This document shows positions 1 through 7,587 of a stretch of 64,000 bases of DNA, piece after piece (positions within the stretch are counted from its first letter, which is position 1; every line of letters starts with the position of its first letter). The translations under genes were made by a program, and so were the position numbers. The notes beneath the pieces are model-generated. The model did not search any database. It saw only the letters and a program-made list of their open reading frames with translations, and was not told the DNA's origin. Source of the stretch: CAVPXC01 sp963709505 (GTDB lineage Bacteria; Chloroflexota; Anaerolineae; JAAEKA01); assembly GCA_963709505.1 (NCBI GenBank), contig CAVPXC010000027.1:62001-126000 (forward strand). The letters run 5' to 3'.

Positions 1-422
1 AGCAGCGCAGCAACGTCACCCGGAACATAGAGGAACTCAGCCATGCCAGCGGGCGTCTCCGCAAAGGCGCTGAAGATCAGACCGCGATACCAGAGTTCCT
101 CGGACGGGTTGACAGGTGCAAGATGCGGCCTCTCCCGTTCCAGCCGGCCCGGACCCATGGCGCGGATGACGCCGTGCTGACGCTCGAAGGCGAGTCGCAG
201 GCTGCGGCCGCCATCTCGCAGCAACACGGCCAACGCCTCTTGGGCAGCCGGCGAGCAAACAGACAGGAGCGCGTGCAGCCGAGCGGGATCGCCAACGAGG
301 CCTGCAAGCTGTTCCACCATCTGGCGGGCGACGTTGCTGGTCAATGCGATGCCGTTGATTTCGGCGATGGTTCGCAGCATAGCAGGCGGGTAGTCTTGCA
401 AGCTGCGCATAAGCGTTTTCAA
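1..422 (-). CDS. helicase-associated (XPB/Ssl2 N-terminal-like) protein, N-terminal part
   Basis: The gene runs off the left edge, so only about 140 N-terminal residues are visible. The frame reads MKTLMRSLQDYPPAMLRT and includes MGPGRLERE and LWYRGLIFSAF. From memory of the family, this pattern matches Chloroflexota proteins annotated as helicase-associated (XPB/Ssl2 N-terminal-like), of unknown role. I chose the TTG at 420-422 because GGAGG lies 8 bases upstream; an in-frame ATG at 408-410 is the alternative. Longer open frames on both strands here are Arg/Ala-rich shadows. The gene is divergent from the YkvA-like gene at 605. Confidence 0.6.
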   Translation of the reverse strand, partial: MKTLMRSLQDYPPAMLRTIAEINGIALTSNVARQMVEQLAGLVGDPARLHALLSVCSPAAQEALAVLLRDGGRSLRLAFERQHGVIRAMGPGRLERERPHLAPVNPSEELWYRGLIFSAFAETPAGMAEFLYVPGDVAAL

Positions 423-456
423 AGTGGTCGCCTCCAAGTAGAGGCACGTGAGCGTT

Positions 457-485
457 TTGGTAAACCGCTCAAGGCGCGGTATAAT
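457..485 (+). promoter_or_regulatory. sigma-70-like promoter upstream of YkvA-like gene
   Basis: TTGGTA at 457-462 and a perfect TATAAT at 480-485 are separated by 17 bp. The site faces the gene at 605 and leaves a leader of about 110 nt. Confidence 0.55.
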
Positions 486-499
486 GGCATCGCCTGTGA

Positions 500-537
500 A
501 AATCGCTCACGACCTGAAGGTGATAAATCGCTCACGA
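500..537 (+). repeat. direct repeat, two 13-bp copies 25 bp apart
   Basis: AAATCGCTCACGA occurs at 500-512 and again at 525-537. Both copies lie just downstream of the candidate -10 box at 480-485, where a bound protein could block transcription of the gene at 605. No known regulator motif is recognised. Confidence 0.6.
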
Positions 538-604
538 TATGGAGTCCACTGGACAAGGCATCAATCGGATGCTAAGAACTTGACGAAAAGGGTCAAAATA
601 CACT

Positions 605-1036
605 ATGGCACAGCAAGGCAGTGATCGCAAATCAGGCAACATTCTGGAGGATATCTTCTTCAACGGCCAACTGGCATGGAAGCTGATGACCGACCCACGG
701 GTCGCGGTCATGAGCAAGGTGCTTATTCCGTTGGCCGGGTTCCTTTATTTCATCTCACCCATCGACTTTCTACCTGACTTCATACCGGTCTTGGGGCAGC
801 TTGACGAAGTAGCCATTTTACTGCTATTGGTCCGGCTGTTCATCGCCCTGGCGCCGCAGGATGTCGTCGCCGAGTATAAGACCGCCATGGGCCACGGCAC
901 AGGTCAATCCAAGTCCAAGCGCACTGACTCCTCCAACACCGGCACCGATACAAACTCCAAGAGTAGCAAGGCCGGCCCACAGCAGACCAAGCCGACCGAT
1001 GACGTCATCGACGCCGACTTTCGGGTGCATGAGTAA
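605..1036 (+). CDS. YkvA family (DUF1232) small membrane protein
   Basis: This 143-residue protein carries the DUF1232 signature YFISPIDFLPDFIPVLGQ at residues 48-65, inside a hydrophobic hairpin spanning about 36-82. The C-terminal 50 residues are polar and Lys/Thr/Ser-rich, with no recognised domain. DUF1232 proteins are small membrane proteins of unknown biochemical role. The stop codon overlaps the ATG of the next gene by one base, so the two are probably co-translated. No strong Shine-Dalgarno sequence precedes the ATG. Confidence 0.85.
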   Translation: MAQQGSDRKSGNILEDIFFNGQLAWKLMTDPRVAVMSKVLIPLAGFLYFISPIDFLPDFIPVLGQLDEVAILLLLVRLFIALAPQDVVAEYKTAMGHGTGQSKSKRTDSSNTGTDTNSKSSKAGPQQTKPTDDVIDADFRVHE

Positions 1037-1968
1037 TGTCTGAGACCGGATCGTCCGCCTCTGGCGAGGCAACACCCGCCGCGCTGCGTCCAGCGGAGGT
1101 TGCCGAGCGACTTGGCATCAGCGCCGCGACGCTGCGCCGATGGTCCAGCCGTTTTGGCGAGTTCTTGGAACTCGGCGAGGGCGGTCAGGACGGCGGCACC
1201 CATCGCCGCTATTCGCCAGGCGACGTAGCTACCCTGGCGCGTGTGCAGGAGTTGTTGGAACAAGGGTGGACCTACGAACAGGTGGCCGATCGATTGTCTC
1301 AAGGCCCAGCGGATGTCGCGACTAGCGAGACATTGGGCGGGTCGGAGACGGCTGAACCGCTTGTCTCCGAGCCGGATCTATCCCAGGAAATGGCGATGGT
1401 ATCCACCGGCCCGAATTTCGATGACAACGCCGGCCTGTCCGCGGACGCTTTGTCGCCCGCTGCACGCTTTATGCGCGATACGATGCAGGCCGTCACCGGC
1501 AACCAGCAAATCATCCTGAACAGCCAACAGGCCAGCCGAGACATGCTGGGGGTGATGATCCAGGATAACCTGAACCTCAAGAGTGAGAACAGTGGGCTGC
1601 GCGAGCGTATGTTGGAGCTGGAGCGAGAACTGGCCGAGCTGCATCGGCATTTCGTCGACACCCGGGAGCGCACGGAGATCCGGATGCGTGTCCTGGAGGA
1701 TGCGATTTCAAAGCTCATGATTGGCCAGACACCGGCGTCGCGCTCCGGTCCGCCACCCGTTCCTCAGCAGGCTCAGGGCTATCCGATGCAAGCGGCCCCG
1801 CCGCCCTACGCGCCGCAAGGCTATGCGCCGCAGACTATGCCACCGCAGCCCTACCCGCCGCAAGGCTACACGTCTCAAACCATAGCACCCTCACCCTACC
1901 CGCCGCAGCCCTATGCTGACCAGCCCCCACCCAAACGGGGCTTCTGGTCTAGGCTGTTGGGAGGGTGA
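1036..1968 (+). CDS. MerR-like HTH protein with coiled coil and Pro-rich tail
   Basis: Residues about 17-92 form a MerR-type winged helix (AEVAERLGISAATLRRWSSR, then HRRYSPGDVATLARVQELLE). A heptad-rich coiled coil follows at about 175-225. The tail at 235-300 repeats PPxxYAPQGY/PYPPQ motifs and ends PKRGFWSRLLGG, a short amphipathic segment that could touch the membrane. There is no effector-binding domain of the usual drug or metal type. The one-base overlap with the DUF1232 gene suggests the pair works together at the envelope. DNA binding follows from the fold; the target is unknown. Confidence 0.75.
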   Translation: MSETGSSASGEATPAALRPAEVAERLGISAATLRRWSSRFGEFLELGEGGQDGGTHRRYSPGDVATLARVQELLEQGWTYEQVADRLSQGPADVATSETLGGSETAEPLVSEPDLSQEMAMVSTGPNFDDNAGLSADALSPAARFMRDTMQAVTGNQQIILNSQQASRDMLGVMIQDNLNLKSENSGLRERMLELERELAELHRHFVDTRERTEIRMRVLEDAISKLMIGQTPASRSGPPPVPQQAQGYPMQAAPPPYAPQGYAPQTMPPQPYPPQGYTSQTIAPSPYPPQPYADQPPPKRGFWSRLLGG

Positions 1969-1977
1969 GGACGGAAT

Positions 1978-2040
1978 GTGTCGAGTGTCAGGTGTCAACG
2001 CACTCGACACCTGACACTCGACACCTGATACTTGGCACTT
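1978..2040. repeat. heptamer array forming a 19-bp perfect hairpin
   Basis: Nine 7-base words of the type GACACCT/GACACTC and their complements fill the gap between convergent genes. Arms at 1978-1996 and 2006-2024 are perfectly complementary (19 bp) around a 9-nt loop. There is no T-tract, so it is not a classical terminator, though it could act as one. Confidence 0.85.
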
Positions 2041-2048
2041 GTTTGAGA

Positions 2049-3509
2049 TCAGAAAATCAAATTCAACTCGGCAGCCGGCGTGAAGGTCATGCCGGCTGTG
2101 CTCGTTTCTGGCGCCAGCTCGCCGACCAGATCGTAAGCCAGCGCGCCAGAGATTTGCACTGTCGTCATGTGGCCGACCGGCACAAGTTGTCCGGGGATCA
2201 ACACCAAGCCATCTACCTCGGGGGCATCGCGGTACGAGCGGGCCAAGGTCACACGCAAACCGCCGCGCAGGGCCGGCGGGGCATCCGCCGCGGCGTCTAA
2301 GTGGTCCAGGTCGCCTACACCCTCCACCAGCACGTCGAGGGTGCGGCCGATTTGCAACTGGTTGCGGGCCAGCGAGATCGATTGCTGCAATGCCATCACG
2401 CGGTGCCAGCGCTCGTCTTTGACTTGCTCGGCCACGGGGTCGGGTAGGTCGAACGCCGACGTGCCCGGCTCAGGGCTGAACTTAAACACGCCAAGCTTGT
2501 CAAACTGCACAGCCTGCATCAAGTCGAGCAGTCCCCGGAACTCCTCCTCGGTTTCGCCGGGGAAACCAACGATGAACGTGGTGCGCAGGGCAATGTCAGG
2601 CATCGCCTGGCGCAGCTTGTCCACCGTCTTGAGCACCCATGCGCTGCTGCTGGGGCGGCGCATGCGGCGCAGCGTGTCCGGATGGCCGTGCTGCAAGGGC
2701 ATGTCCAGATAGGGCACGATCTGTGGCTCACGTGTCATAACCTCGATCAACCGCTCGCTGACGTGACCGGGATAGGCGTACATCAACCGGAGCCAGCTTA
2801 GGTCGGGGACGCGCTGGCAGATTGCCGACATTAGCTGCGGCAGCGAGTCGGGCTCGCCGCGGTCCCTGCCGTAGTCAGTGCTGTCTTGCGCTACAATGAC
2901 GAGCTCTCTGGCGCCATTGCGGACCAAGGCTTCCGCCTCGTCCACGACAGCCAGCAGGGGCCGGCTGCGCAGCTTGCCCTTGAATGTGGGGATAGAGCAG
3001 AAGGCACAGGGGGCATTGCACCCATCGCTGATCTTCAAATATGCGCTGCCGGTAGGCACGTTCGGCCGAAGTACGGCGCCGTTGTTTGTGTGTTCCGGGT
3101 CGCCTAGCAAAGCATAGCGCTGGCTACTGCGGCCTGCCCGCAGGAGTTCGACGAGTGGCACGATCTCCATCCAGCGCCGGGTGCCCAACAAGGCGTCGAC
3201 GCCTGGCACGCGGCGCACGATCTCGTCGCCGTTGCGTTGCGCCAGACAGCCGGCCGCGATCAGCCGCTGGTTGCGGCGTTTGCCGCGGGCCAAATCTCGC
3301 AGCGCGGCAATACTCTCCTCTTTGGCGGAGTCGAGGAAGCCACACGTGTTGACGACAAGCAGGTCGGCTGCGCCTGGGTCGGCGGTGGACCGGTAGCCGT
3401 CGCCTTGTAGGAGCATCGCCATGCCCTCGCTGTCCACGGTATTCTTGGGGCAGCCAAGGGTGAGAAGGTAATAGATAGGCTGCTTATTGCGGTGTCTTTG
3501 TTTTGACAT
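2049..3509 (-). CDS. rimO: ribosomal protein S12 methylthiotransferase RimO
   Basis: RimO adds a methylthio group to an aspartate of ribosomal protein S12. The 486-residue protein has the expected order: an N-terminal MTTase domain with three cluster cysteines (C20 in TLGCPKNTVDSE, C56 in VNTCGF, C88 in AAGC), a radical-SAM motif C164-x3-C168-x2-C171 (CNAPCAFCSIP), and a C-terminal TRAM-like domain. SDGCNAPCAFCSIPTFKG is typical of RimO rather than MiaB. It lies 137 bp downstream of a RodZ-like gene, separated by a terminator hairpin at 3562-3596. Confidence 0.95.
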   Translation of the reverse strand: MSKQRHRNKQPIYYLLTLGCPKNTVDSEGMAMLLQGDGYRSTADPGAADLLVVNTCGFLDSAKEESIAALRDLARGKRRNQRLIAAGCLAQRNGDEIVRRVPGVDALLGTRRWMEIVPLVELLRAGRSSQRYALLGDPEHTNNGAVLRPNVPTGSAYLKISDGCNAPCAFCSIPTFKGKLRSRPLLAVVDEAEALVRNGARELVIVAQDSTDYGRDRGEPDSLPQLMSAICQRVPDLSWLRLMYAYPGHVSERLIEVMTREPQIVPYLDMPLQHGHPDTLRRMRRPSSSAWVLKTVDKLRQAMPDIALRTTFIVGFPGETEEEFRGLLDLMQAVQFDKLGVFKFSPEPGTSAFDLPDPVAEQVKDERWHRVMALQQSISLARNQLQIGRTLDVLVEGVGDLDHLDAAADAPPALRGGLRVTLARSYRDAPEVDGLVLIPGQLVPVGHMTTVQISGALAYDLVGELAPETSTAGMTFTPAAELNLIF

Positions 3510-3561
3510 AATCGCTTACGGGCCGAGAAGGCGTCCAACTGAACTAAGGAACATTCGAACC

Positions 3562-3596
3562 AAAAAGGCAGCGAAGATATGGCCATCTTCGCTGCC
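3562..3596 (-). terminator. rho-independent terminator after the rodZ-like gene
   Basis: Read on the minus strand, a 12-bp perfect stem (arms 3567-3578 and 3585-3596, 6-nt loop) is followed by TTTTT at 3562-3566. It sits between the RodZ-like gene and rimO, so rimO would be reached by partial readthrough or by its own promoter. Confidence 0.8.
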
Positions 3597-3646
3597 TGGA
3601 CAGGCTTGGAGCGACCTGCTGTTTGAATCCGGCCGCGCCCGAAGGC

Positions 3647-4642
3647 TCATCCTCCGCTTTCAGCGGTTGGCGTTTCAGCGAGCGGCGGTGGTGGTGTCGG
3701 GCTGGGGGTCGACTGGAGTATTTCGCCGTCGACCAGGTCCCAGCGCAACTCGACCACCTCGCCTTGGCTGCCCAGCGGCGCCAGCTTCTGGTCATTCAAG
3801 GTGACTAAGACGCCCGCACCGTTGCCGGTGCGCAGGACGATCGACTGAAATGCTTCCCATTCGCTGGTTGTCCCAGGCTCTAGCACCGTCTCTTGAGCGA
3901 TTTTGTTGTCGACCAGCAGCCGCAGCCAGCTTCGTTCAGTTACATCGATACGCAATCTGATACGCTCGGCCGGAGCGAAGTTGCTGGGGGCGGTGGTGGC
4001 ATCGGTAGCAGGGCTTGGTGTGCCCGGCGGCGTTTCGAGCGTGGGCGATGTGGTGGGTGTTGTCGCGGTTGATGTTGGAATGGCTGTCGCGGTGGCTTGC
4101 GGTGAGGCTGTGGGGGTGGCAGTCACCCGGATTATCAGTACGGTCGCGGTGCTGGTGGGCGTGGGTTCCAGCGCGATGACGTCGGCCGGGTTGGGCAACG
4201 AGCGCGGCATGGCCTGCAAGTTGGAAATCCAGGCGGGCCGATACGCGTAGAGCCACCACGCGCCCAGGCCAATCAACACGATTGCGGCGATCACCGCAAT
4301 CCAGCGCCAGGGGATCTGTCTCGTCGGCCCGGACGACAGATCCATCTCGATGGGCCGGTAATCTATCGGTCGCTCGGAAGAGGGAACCGGCATTTCAGGG
4401 GGCGTAGCGGGCCTGGAGCGGCTCTGGTAGAGTTGGAAGACGCGTGCTTCATCCAGGCCAAGGAAGGCGGCGTATTTGCGCAAGAAGCCACGCGTGGTTA
4501 CATCGCCTGGCATGGAGGCCCACTCCTCAGCTTCCATCGCGGCGATGAATTTTTGCCTGATGCGAGTCCGAGCCTCTGCTTCCGCCAGGCTGATCTGGTT
4601 TCCCTCCCTCGTCTCACGAAGCAACTGGCCGAGTTCATTCAT
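3647..4642 (-). CDS. RodZ-like HTH membrane protein with DUF4115 domain
   Basis: About 331 residues. A Cro/HTH_25-type domain (ELGQLLRETREGNQISLAEA through RGFLRKYAAFLGL) is followed by a linker, one transmembrane helix at about 113-135 (WIAVIAAIVLIGLGAWWLYAY), a Thr/Pro/Ala spacer and a periplasmic DUF4115-like domain (RIDVTERSWLRLLVDNKI). This is RodZ architecture, which couples MreB to the envelope in rods; mreB is not in the window. I prefer the ATG at 4642 because family members start near MNELGQLL; an in-frame ATG at 4660 adds six residues. Neither has a good Shine-Dalgarno sequence. Confidence 0.85.
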   Translation of the reverse strand: MNELGQLLRETREGNQISLAEAEARTRIRQKFIAAMEAEEWASMPGDVTTRGFLRKYAAFLGLDEARVFQLYQSRSRPATPPEMPVPSSERPIDYRPIEMDLSSGPTRQIPWRWIAVIAAIVLIGLGAWWLYAYRPAWISNLQAMPRSLPNPADVIALEPTPTSTATVLIIRVTATPTASPQATATAIPTSTATTPTTSPTLETPPGTPSPATDATTAPSNFAPAERIRLRIDVTERSWLRLLVDNKIAQETVLEPGTTSEWEAFQSIVLRTGNGAGVLVTLNDQKLAPLGSQGEVVELRWDLVDGEILQSTPSPTPPPPLAETPTAESGG

Positions 4643-4722
4643 AGATGCGATGTCTTTCATCGGTCAACCAGCTCGAGAGCGAGAGGTGCTGAATAGATCT
4701 GTAGCTGCGACATTCTGGACAG

Positions 4723-4751
4723 ACTATACCCGCGAGCGGAGGGTTTGTCAA
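4723..4751 (-). promoter_or_regulatory. strong promoter for the rodZ-like gene
   Basis: On the minus strand, a perfect TTGACA (4746-4751) and TATAGT (4723-4728) are separated by 17 bp, about 80 bp upstream of the RodZ-like start. Confidence 0.75.
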
Positions 4752-4776
4752 GACCGCCCGCATTGGGAAAGCTGGT

Positions 4777-4833
4777 TTGGATGCCCTGGCGACGGAGAGT
4801 ATAATGTCGCCTGCCGGCCCGTTGCGGGCCGGC
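4777..4833 (+). promoter_or_regulatory. candidate promoter followed by a GC-rich hairpin
   Basis: TTGGAT (4777-4782), 17 bp, TATAAT (4800-4805). About 7 bp later comes a perfect 9-bp hairpin (4813-4821 with 4825-4833, TTG loop) followed by a pyrimidine-rich stretch. It could start the arsA-like transcript or act as an attenuator. Confidence 0.45.
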
Positions 4834-4868
4834 GTCTCTTCGTTTGATAGGCTGGTCATGTTCAAGGC

Positions 4869-4902
4869 AGATTGGACCTTTCTTCCGAGAAAGGTCCAAT
4901 CT
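4869..4902. repeat. 15-bp perfect hairpin
   Basis: Arms 4869-4883 and 4888-4902 are perfect complements around the tetraloop TCCG. It lies in the 436-bp gap between the RodZ-like and ArsA genes; the gap otherwise holds promoters and a second hairpin, and I see no gene there. Confidence 0.8.
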
Positions 4903-4908
4903 AGTTCG

Positions 4909-4936
4909 TTGCGATAAGCTAAATACTCTGTAAAAT
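4909..4936 (+). promoter_or_regulatory. second candidate promoter for the ArsA-like gene
   Basis: TTGCGA (4909-4914), 16 bp, TAAAAT (4931-4936). A start here would place the long hairpin at 4945-5028 inside the 5' leader of the ArsA-like mRNA. Confidence 0.35.
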
Positions 4937-4944
4937 TAATCCTT

Positions 4945-5028
4945 GCGTGGTGTCACCCTAAGGCTCGGCGAAGGGTCCCCGTTTTGCAGAGCGGGGACCT
5001 TTCGCCGAGCCTCAGGGTGACACCACGC
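4945..5028. repeat. 37-bp near-perfect hairpin (dispersed repeat)
   Basis: Arms 4945-4981 and 4992-5028 pair over 37 bp with two non-Watson-Crick positions and a 10-nt loop. The arm contains TGTCACCCTAAGGCTCGGCG, 17 of 20 bases identical to 55589-55608, so this is a dispersed element rather than a unique leader. Confidence 0.8.
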
Positions 5029-5078
5029 AGAAACTTGGTTTACAGGGTACTAAATGGTCATATCATTAAGAGAGTACT

Positions 5079-6281
5079 ATGCGCGTTTTGATGTTTACCG
5101 GAAAAGGCGGCGTCGGCAAGACTAGTGTGTCAGCAGCCACGGCGCTTCGTACCGCCGACCTGGGCTACCGCACGATGGTGCTCAGCACCGACCCCGCCCA
5201 TAGCCTGGCGGATTCGTTCGACACGAGGATCGGCAACGAGCCAACTCTGTTGGCGCCTAACCTGTGGGGTCAAGAGATTGACCTGTTGCATCAGATGGAG
5301 ATGCATTGGGGCCGGGTGCAGGAGTATCTGTCCGCGATCTTTGTCTGGCGCGGCATGAACGATCTGGTGGCCGAGGAGACCAGCGTGTTGCCCGGCATGG
5401 AAGAACTGGCTAGCCTGATGCAGATTACGGCGCTGGCGGAGGGCAGTCAATATGACGTGATCGTGGTCGATTGCGCGCCCACCGGCGCCACCTTGCAGTT
5501 GCTGGCTTTCCCGGAGCTGGCCCGCTGGTATCTGGATAAGATCATCCCCTTCCAGAGGGCCATGGTCAAGGTCGCTGGGCCAATGATCAAGCGCATGGTC
5601 GAAGTGCCACTGCCCGACGAGGACCTGTTCCAAAGCATTGAAGATCTGGTGCTGCAGTTGCAAGGAATGAGCCGGCTCTTGAGCGACCCACAAACCACGT
5701 CCATGCGCCTGGTACTCAATCCGGAGAAGATGGTGGTCAAAGAGGCACAGCGGGCGCTGACCTATCTCAACCTCTACGGTTACAACACGGACTTGGTGGT
5801 TTGTAACCGTATGATCCCACCGACTGTGACCGATGGCTATTTCGCACACTGGAAGGACATTCAGGCCAAGTATCACAACTACGTGGAGGAGTCGTTCACG
5901 CCCTTGCCGATCTTGGATGTGCCGCTGTTCGACGACGAGGTGGTGGGCATGACGATGCTGCGGCGTTTGGGTGAGGCGCTTTACGACGTACAGGACCCGA
6001 CGGCCGTGATGTGGGTTGGGCAGACGCAGGAGGTACGTAAGGTAAATGGCTCATACGAACTGCGTCTGTCGCTGCCCTTTGTCGAAAAGTCGGACATCAA
6101 GCTGACTCGCTCGATGCATGATGAGCTCATCGTGCACATCGGCAACTGGAAGCGCAACATAGCGTTGCCGCGTGTGTTGTCCGGCTTGCCAGTGCAAGGG
6201 GCGCGCTACGAGGAGAAGCACCTGGTGGTGTATTTCAAGGCGGGTGAAGCTGAACCATCCCTTACTGGAGCGTCAACCTGA
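5079..6281 (+). CDS. ArsA/GET3-family ATPase with C-terminal HSP20-like domain
   Basis: 400 residues. The deviant Walker A GKGGVGKTS lies at about 8-16, and STDPAHSLADSF at 36-47 is the family switch region. After the ATPase (to about 300) a small beta domain (KVNGSYELRLSLPFVEKSDI to the end) matches the ArsA_HSP20 extension. No arsB, arsC, arsR or arsD is nearby, so arsenite export is unlikely here; a client-protein or membrane-insertion role is an inference. The MGDG-synthase-like gene starts 41 bp downstream and may be co-transcribed. AGAGAG precedes the ATG. Confidence 0.85.
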   Translation: MRVLMFTGKGGVGKTSVSAATALRTADLGYRTMVLSTDPAHSLADSFDTRIGNEPTLLAPNLWGQEIDLLHQMEMHWGRVQEYLSAIFVWRGMNDLVAEETSVLPGMEELASLMQITALAEGSQYDVIVVDCAPTGATLQLLAFPELARWYLDKIIPFQRAMVKVAGPMIKRMVEVPLPDEDLFQSIEDLVLQLQGMSRLLSDPQTTSMRLVLNPEKMVVKEAQRALTYLNLYGYNTDLVVCNRMIPPTVTDGYFAHWKDIQAKYHNYVEESFTPLPILDVPLFDDEVVGMTMLRRLGEALYDVQDPTAVMWVGQTQEVRKVNGSYELRLSLPFVEKSDIKLTRSMHDELIVHIGNWKRNIALPRVLSGLPVQGARYEEKHLVVYFKAGEAEPSLTGAST

Positions 6282-6322
6282 CCCCAGGTACGGCTTTGCG
6301 AAATGCGGTTCTTTGACCTGCC

Positions 6323-7453
6323 ATGGCCAAGCGTGTCCTCTTTTTGATTTCAGATACCGGAGGGGGGCATCGGGCCTCTGCCAACGCGCTGGACGAGGCC
6401 TTTCAGAGGTTGCACGGCCAAGCTATCCGATGTGAGGGGGTGGACCTGTTTGCCGAGTATGCTCATTGGCCCTTGAGCCAGGTCTCACGCATGTACCGCC
6501 CTTTGACCGACCGGCATGGCTGGCTATGGCGGCTGTTGTGGAAGACTGGGGAGCAGCCTGCCGTGTGGCGCGCTGCCGTGGGCGCGGCAAGGGCCTGGAA
6601 TGTCGATCGCTTCCAGCGCTTCCTGACCGAGCACCCGGCGGACCTGGTGGTGTCGGTGCATCCCCTACTCAACCATGCGCCGTTGCGAGAGGTGCGACGG
6701 TGGCTGCCCGGAACGCCATTCGTCACTGTGGTTACTGACTTGGCAACGGCGCATCCCGTGTGGTACGCGCCGGGCGTTGATTTGTTGTGTGCGCCATGCT
6801 CCGAAGTACAGCAGGCTGCGCTGGCCGCCGGCGTTCCGGCTGAACGAATCCACCTGGCAGGCTTGCCGATCAGCCTCAAGTTCTCGGACAATCGCCTCGG
6901 CCGTGATGAGGCCCGGCGACAGCTTGGCCTGGTCGACAGGCCGACTGTGCTCATCATGGGCGGCGGCGAGGGCATGGGCTCGGTTGAGGTGAACGCCCGT
7001 GGCGTATGCGCCGGACTGGCTCGCGTGAACGGCCAGGCGGTTGTGATCTGCGGGCGCAACGCGGCGCTGCGCGAGCGGCTAGGCGCCTGTGTCTGGCCGG
7101 TGCCGGTTCACGTGCTTGGCTTCGTCGACAATATGCCTGCCTGGATGAGTGCTGCTGACTGCCTGGTGACTAAAGCCGGGCCGGGAACGATCGCCGAAGC
7201 CCTGGTCTGCGGCTTGCCGATGGTACTCAACGGTTTCGTTCCCGGCCAAGAGGAAGGCAATGTAGAGTACGTGCGGGATCAGGGGGTGGGGGTCTTCAGC
7301 ACCGACCCAGCCGAGATTGTCCGGGTCGTGCTGGATTGGCTCCACCCTGGCAACCCTGCCATGGCCGCCATGCAAGAAAGAGCTCGGGCGCTGGCGCGTC
7401 CCCGGGCTGCGTTGGAGATTGCAGAGGTGTTGAGCGAGCTGTTTCTCCAGTAA
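6323..7453 (+). CDS. MGDG-synthase-like glycosyltransferase (GT28-type)
   Basis: 376 residues. The N-terminus LISDTGGGHRASANALDEAF is the MGDG-synthase signature, and the C-terminal GT28-like half carries GGGEGMGS and TKAGPGTIAEALVCGLPMVL, the nucleotide-sugar site. Family members transfer hexose from UDP-sugar or a similar donor to diacylglycerol at the inner membrane face, so a glycolipid product is likely; the exact sugar cannot be told. It is the last gene rightward before a heptamer hairpin array. No clear Shine-Dalgarno sequence precedes the ATG. Confidence 0.85.
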   Translation: MAKRVLFLISDTGGGHRASANALDEAFQRLHGQAIRCEGVDLFAEYAHWPLSQVSRMYRPLTDRHGWLWRLLWKTGEQPAVWRAAVGAARAWNVDRFQRFLTEHPADLVVSVHPLLNHAPLREVRRWLPGTPFVTVVTDLATAHPVWYAPGVDLLCAPCSEVQQAALAAGVPAERIHLAGLPISLKFSDNRLGRDEARRQLGLVDRPTVLIMGGGEGMGSVEVNARGVCAGLARVNGQAVVICGRNAALRERLGACVWPVPVHVLGFVDNMPAWMSAADCLVTKAGPGTIAEALVCGLPMVLNGFVPGQEEGNVEYVRDQGVGVFSTDPAEIVRVVLDWLHPGNPAMAAMQERARALARPRAALEIAEVLSELFLQ

Positions 7454-7494
7454 GTCTCCCGAGTCGGGACCGGTATGAATGGACAGTTGCCGTT

Positions 7495-7587
7495 GGTGAA
7501 CGGTGAACGGTGAACGGTGAACAGTCAACAGTGCATGACCGTTCACTGTTCACTGTTCACCGTTCACCGTTCACCGTTCACCGTTCA
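7495..7587. repeat. heptamer array, GGTGAAC word, inverted pair
   Basis: Four GGTGAAC words and related AGTCAAC/AGTGCAT are followed by complementary CACTGTT and CACCGTT words. The halves form a long stem-loop. The array ends at the TAG stop codon (7588-7590) of the next leftward gene and fills the gap between convergent genes. Confidence 0.9.

Noticed and set aside
37..575. Two long frames (minus 37-447, plus 123-575)
   Set aside because: Arg/Ala-rich shadow composition; the minus frame ending at the window edge and starting at 422 reads as a conserved protein instead.
5130..5876. 248-residue frame antisense to the ArsA-like gene
   Set aside because: His/Gln-rich shadow of a clear ATPase gene.
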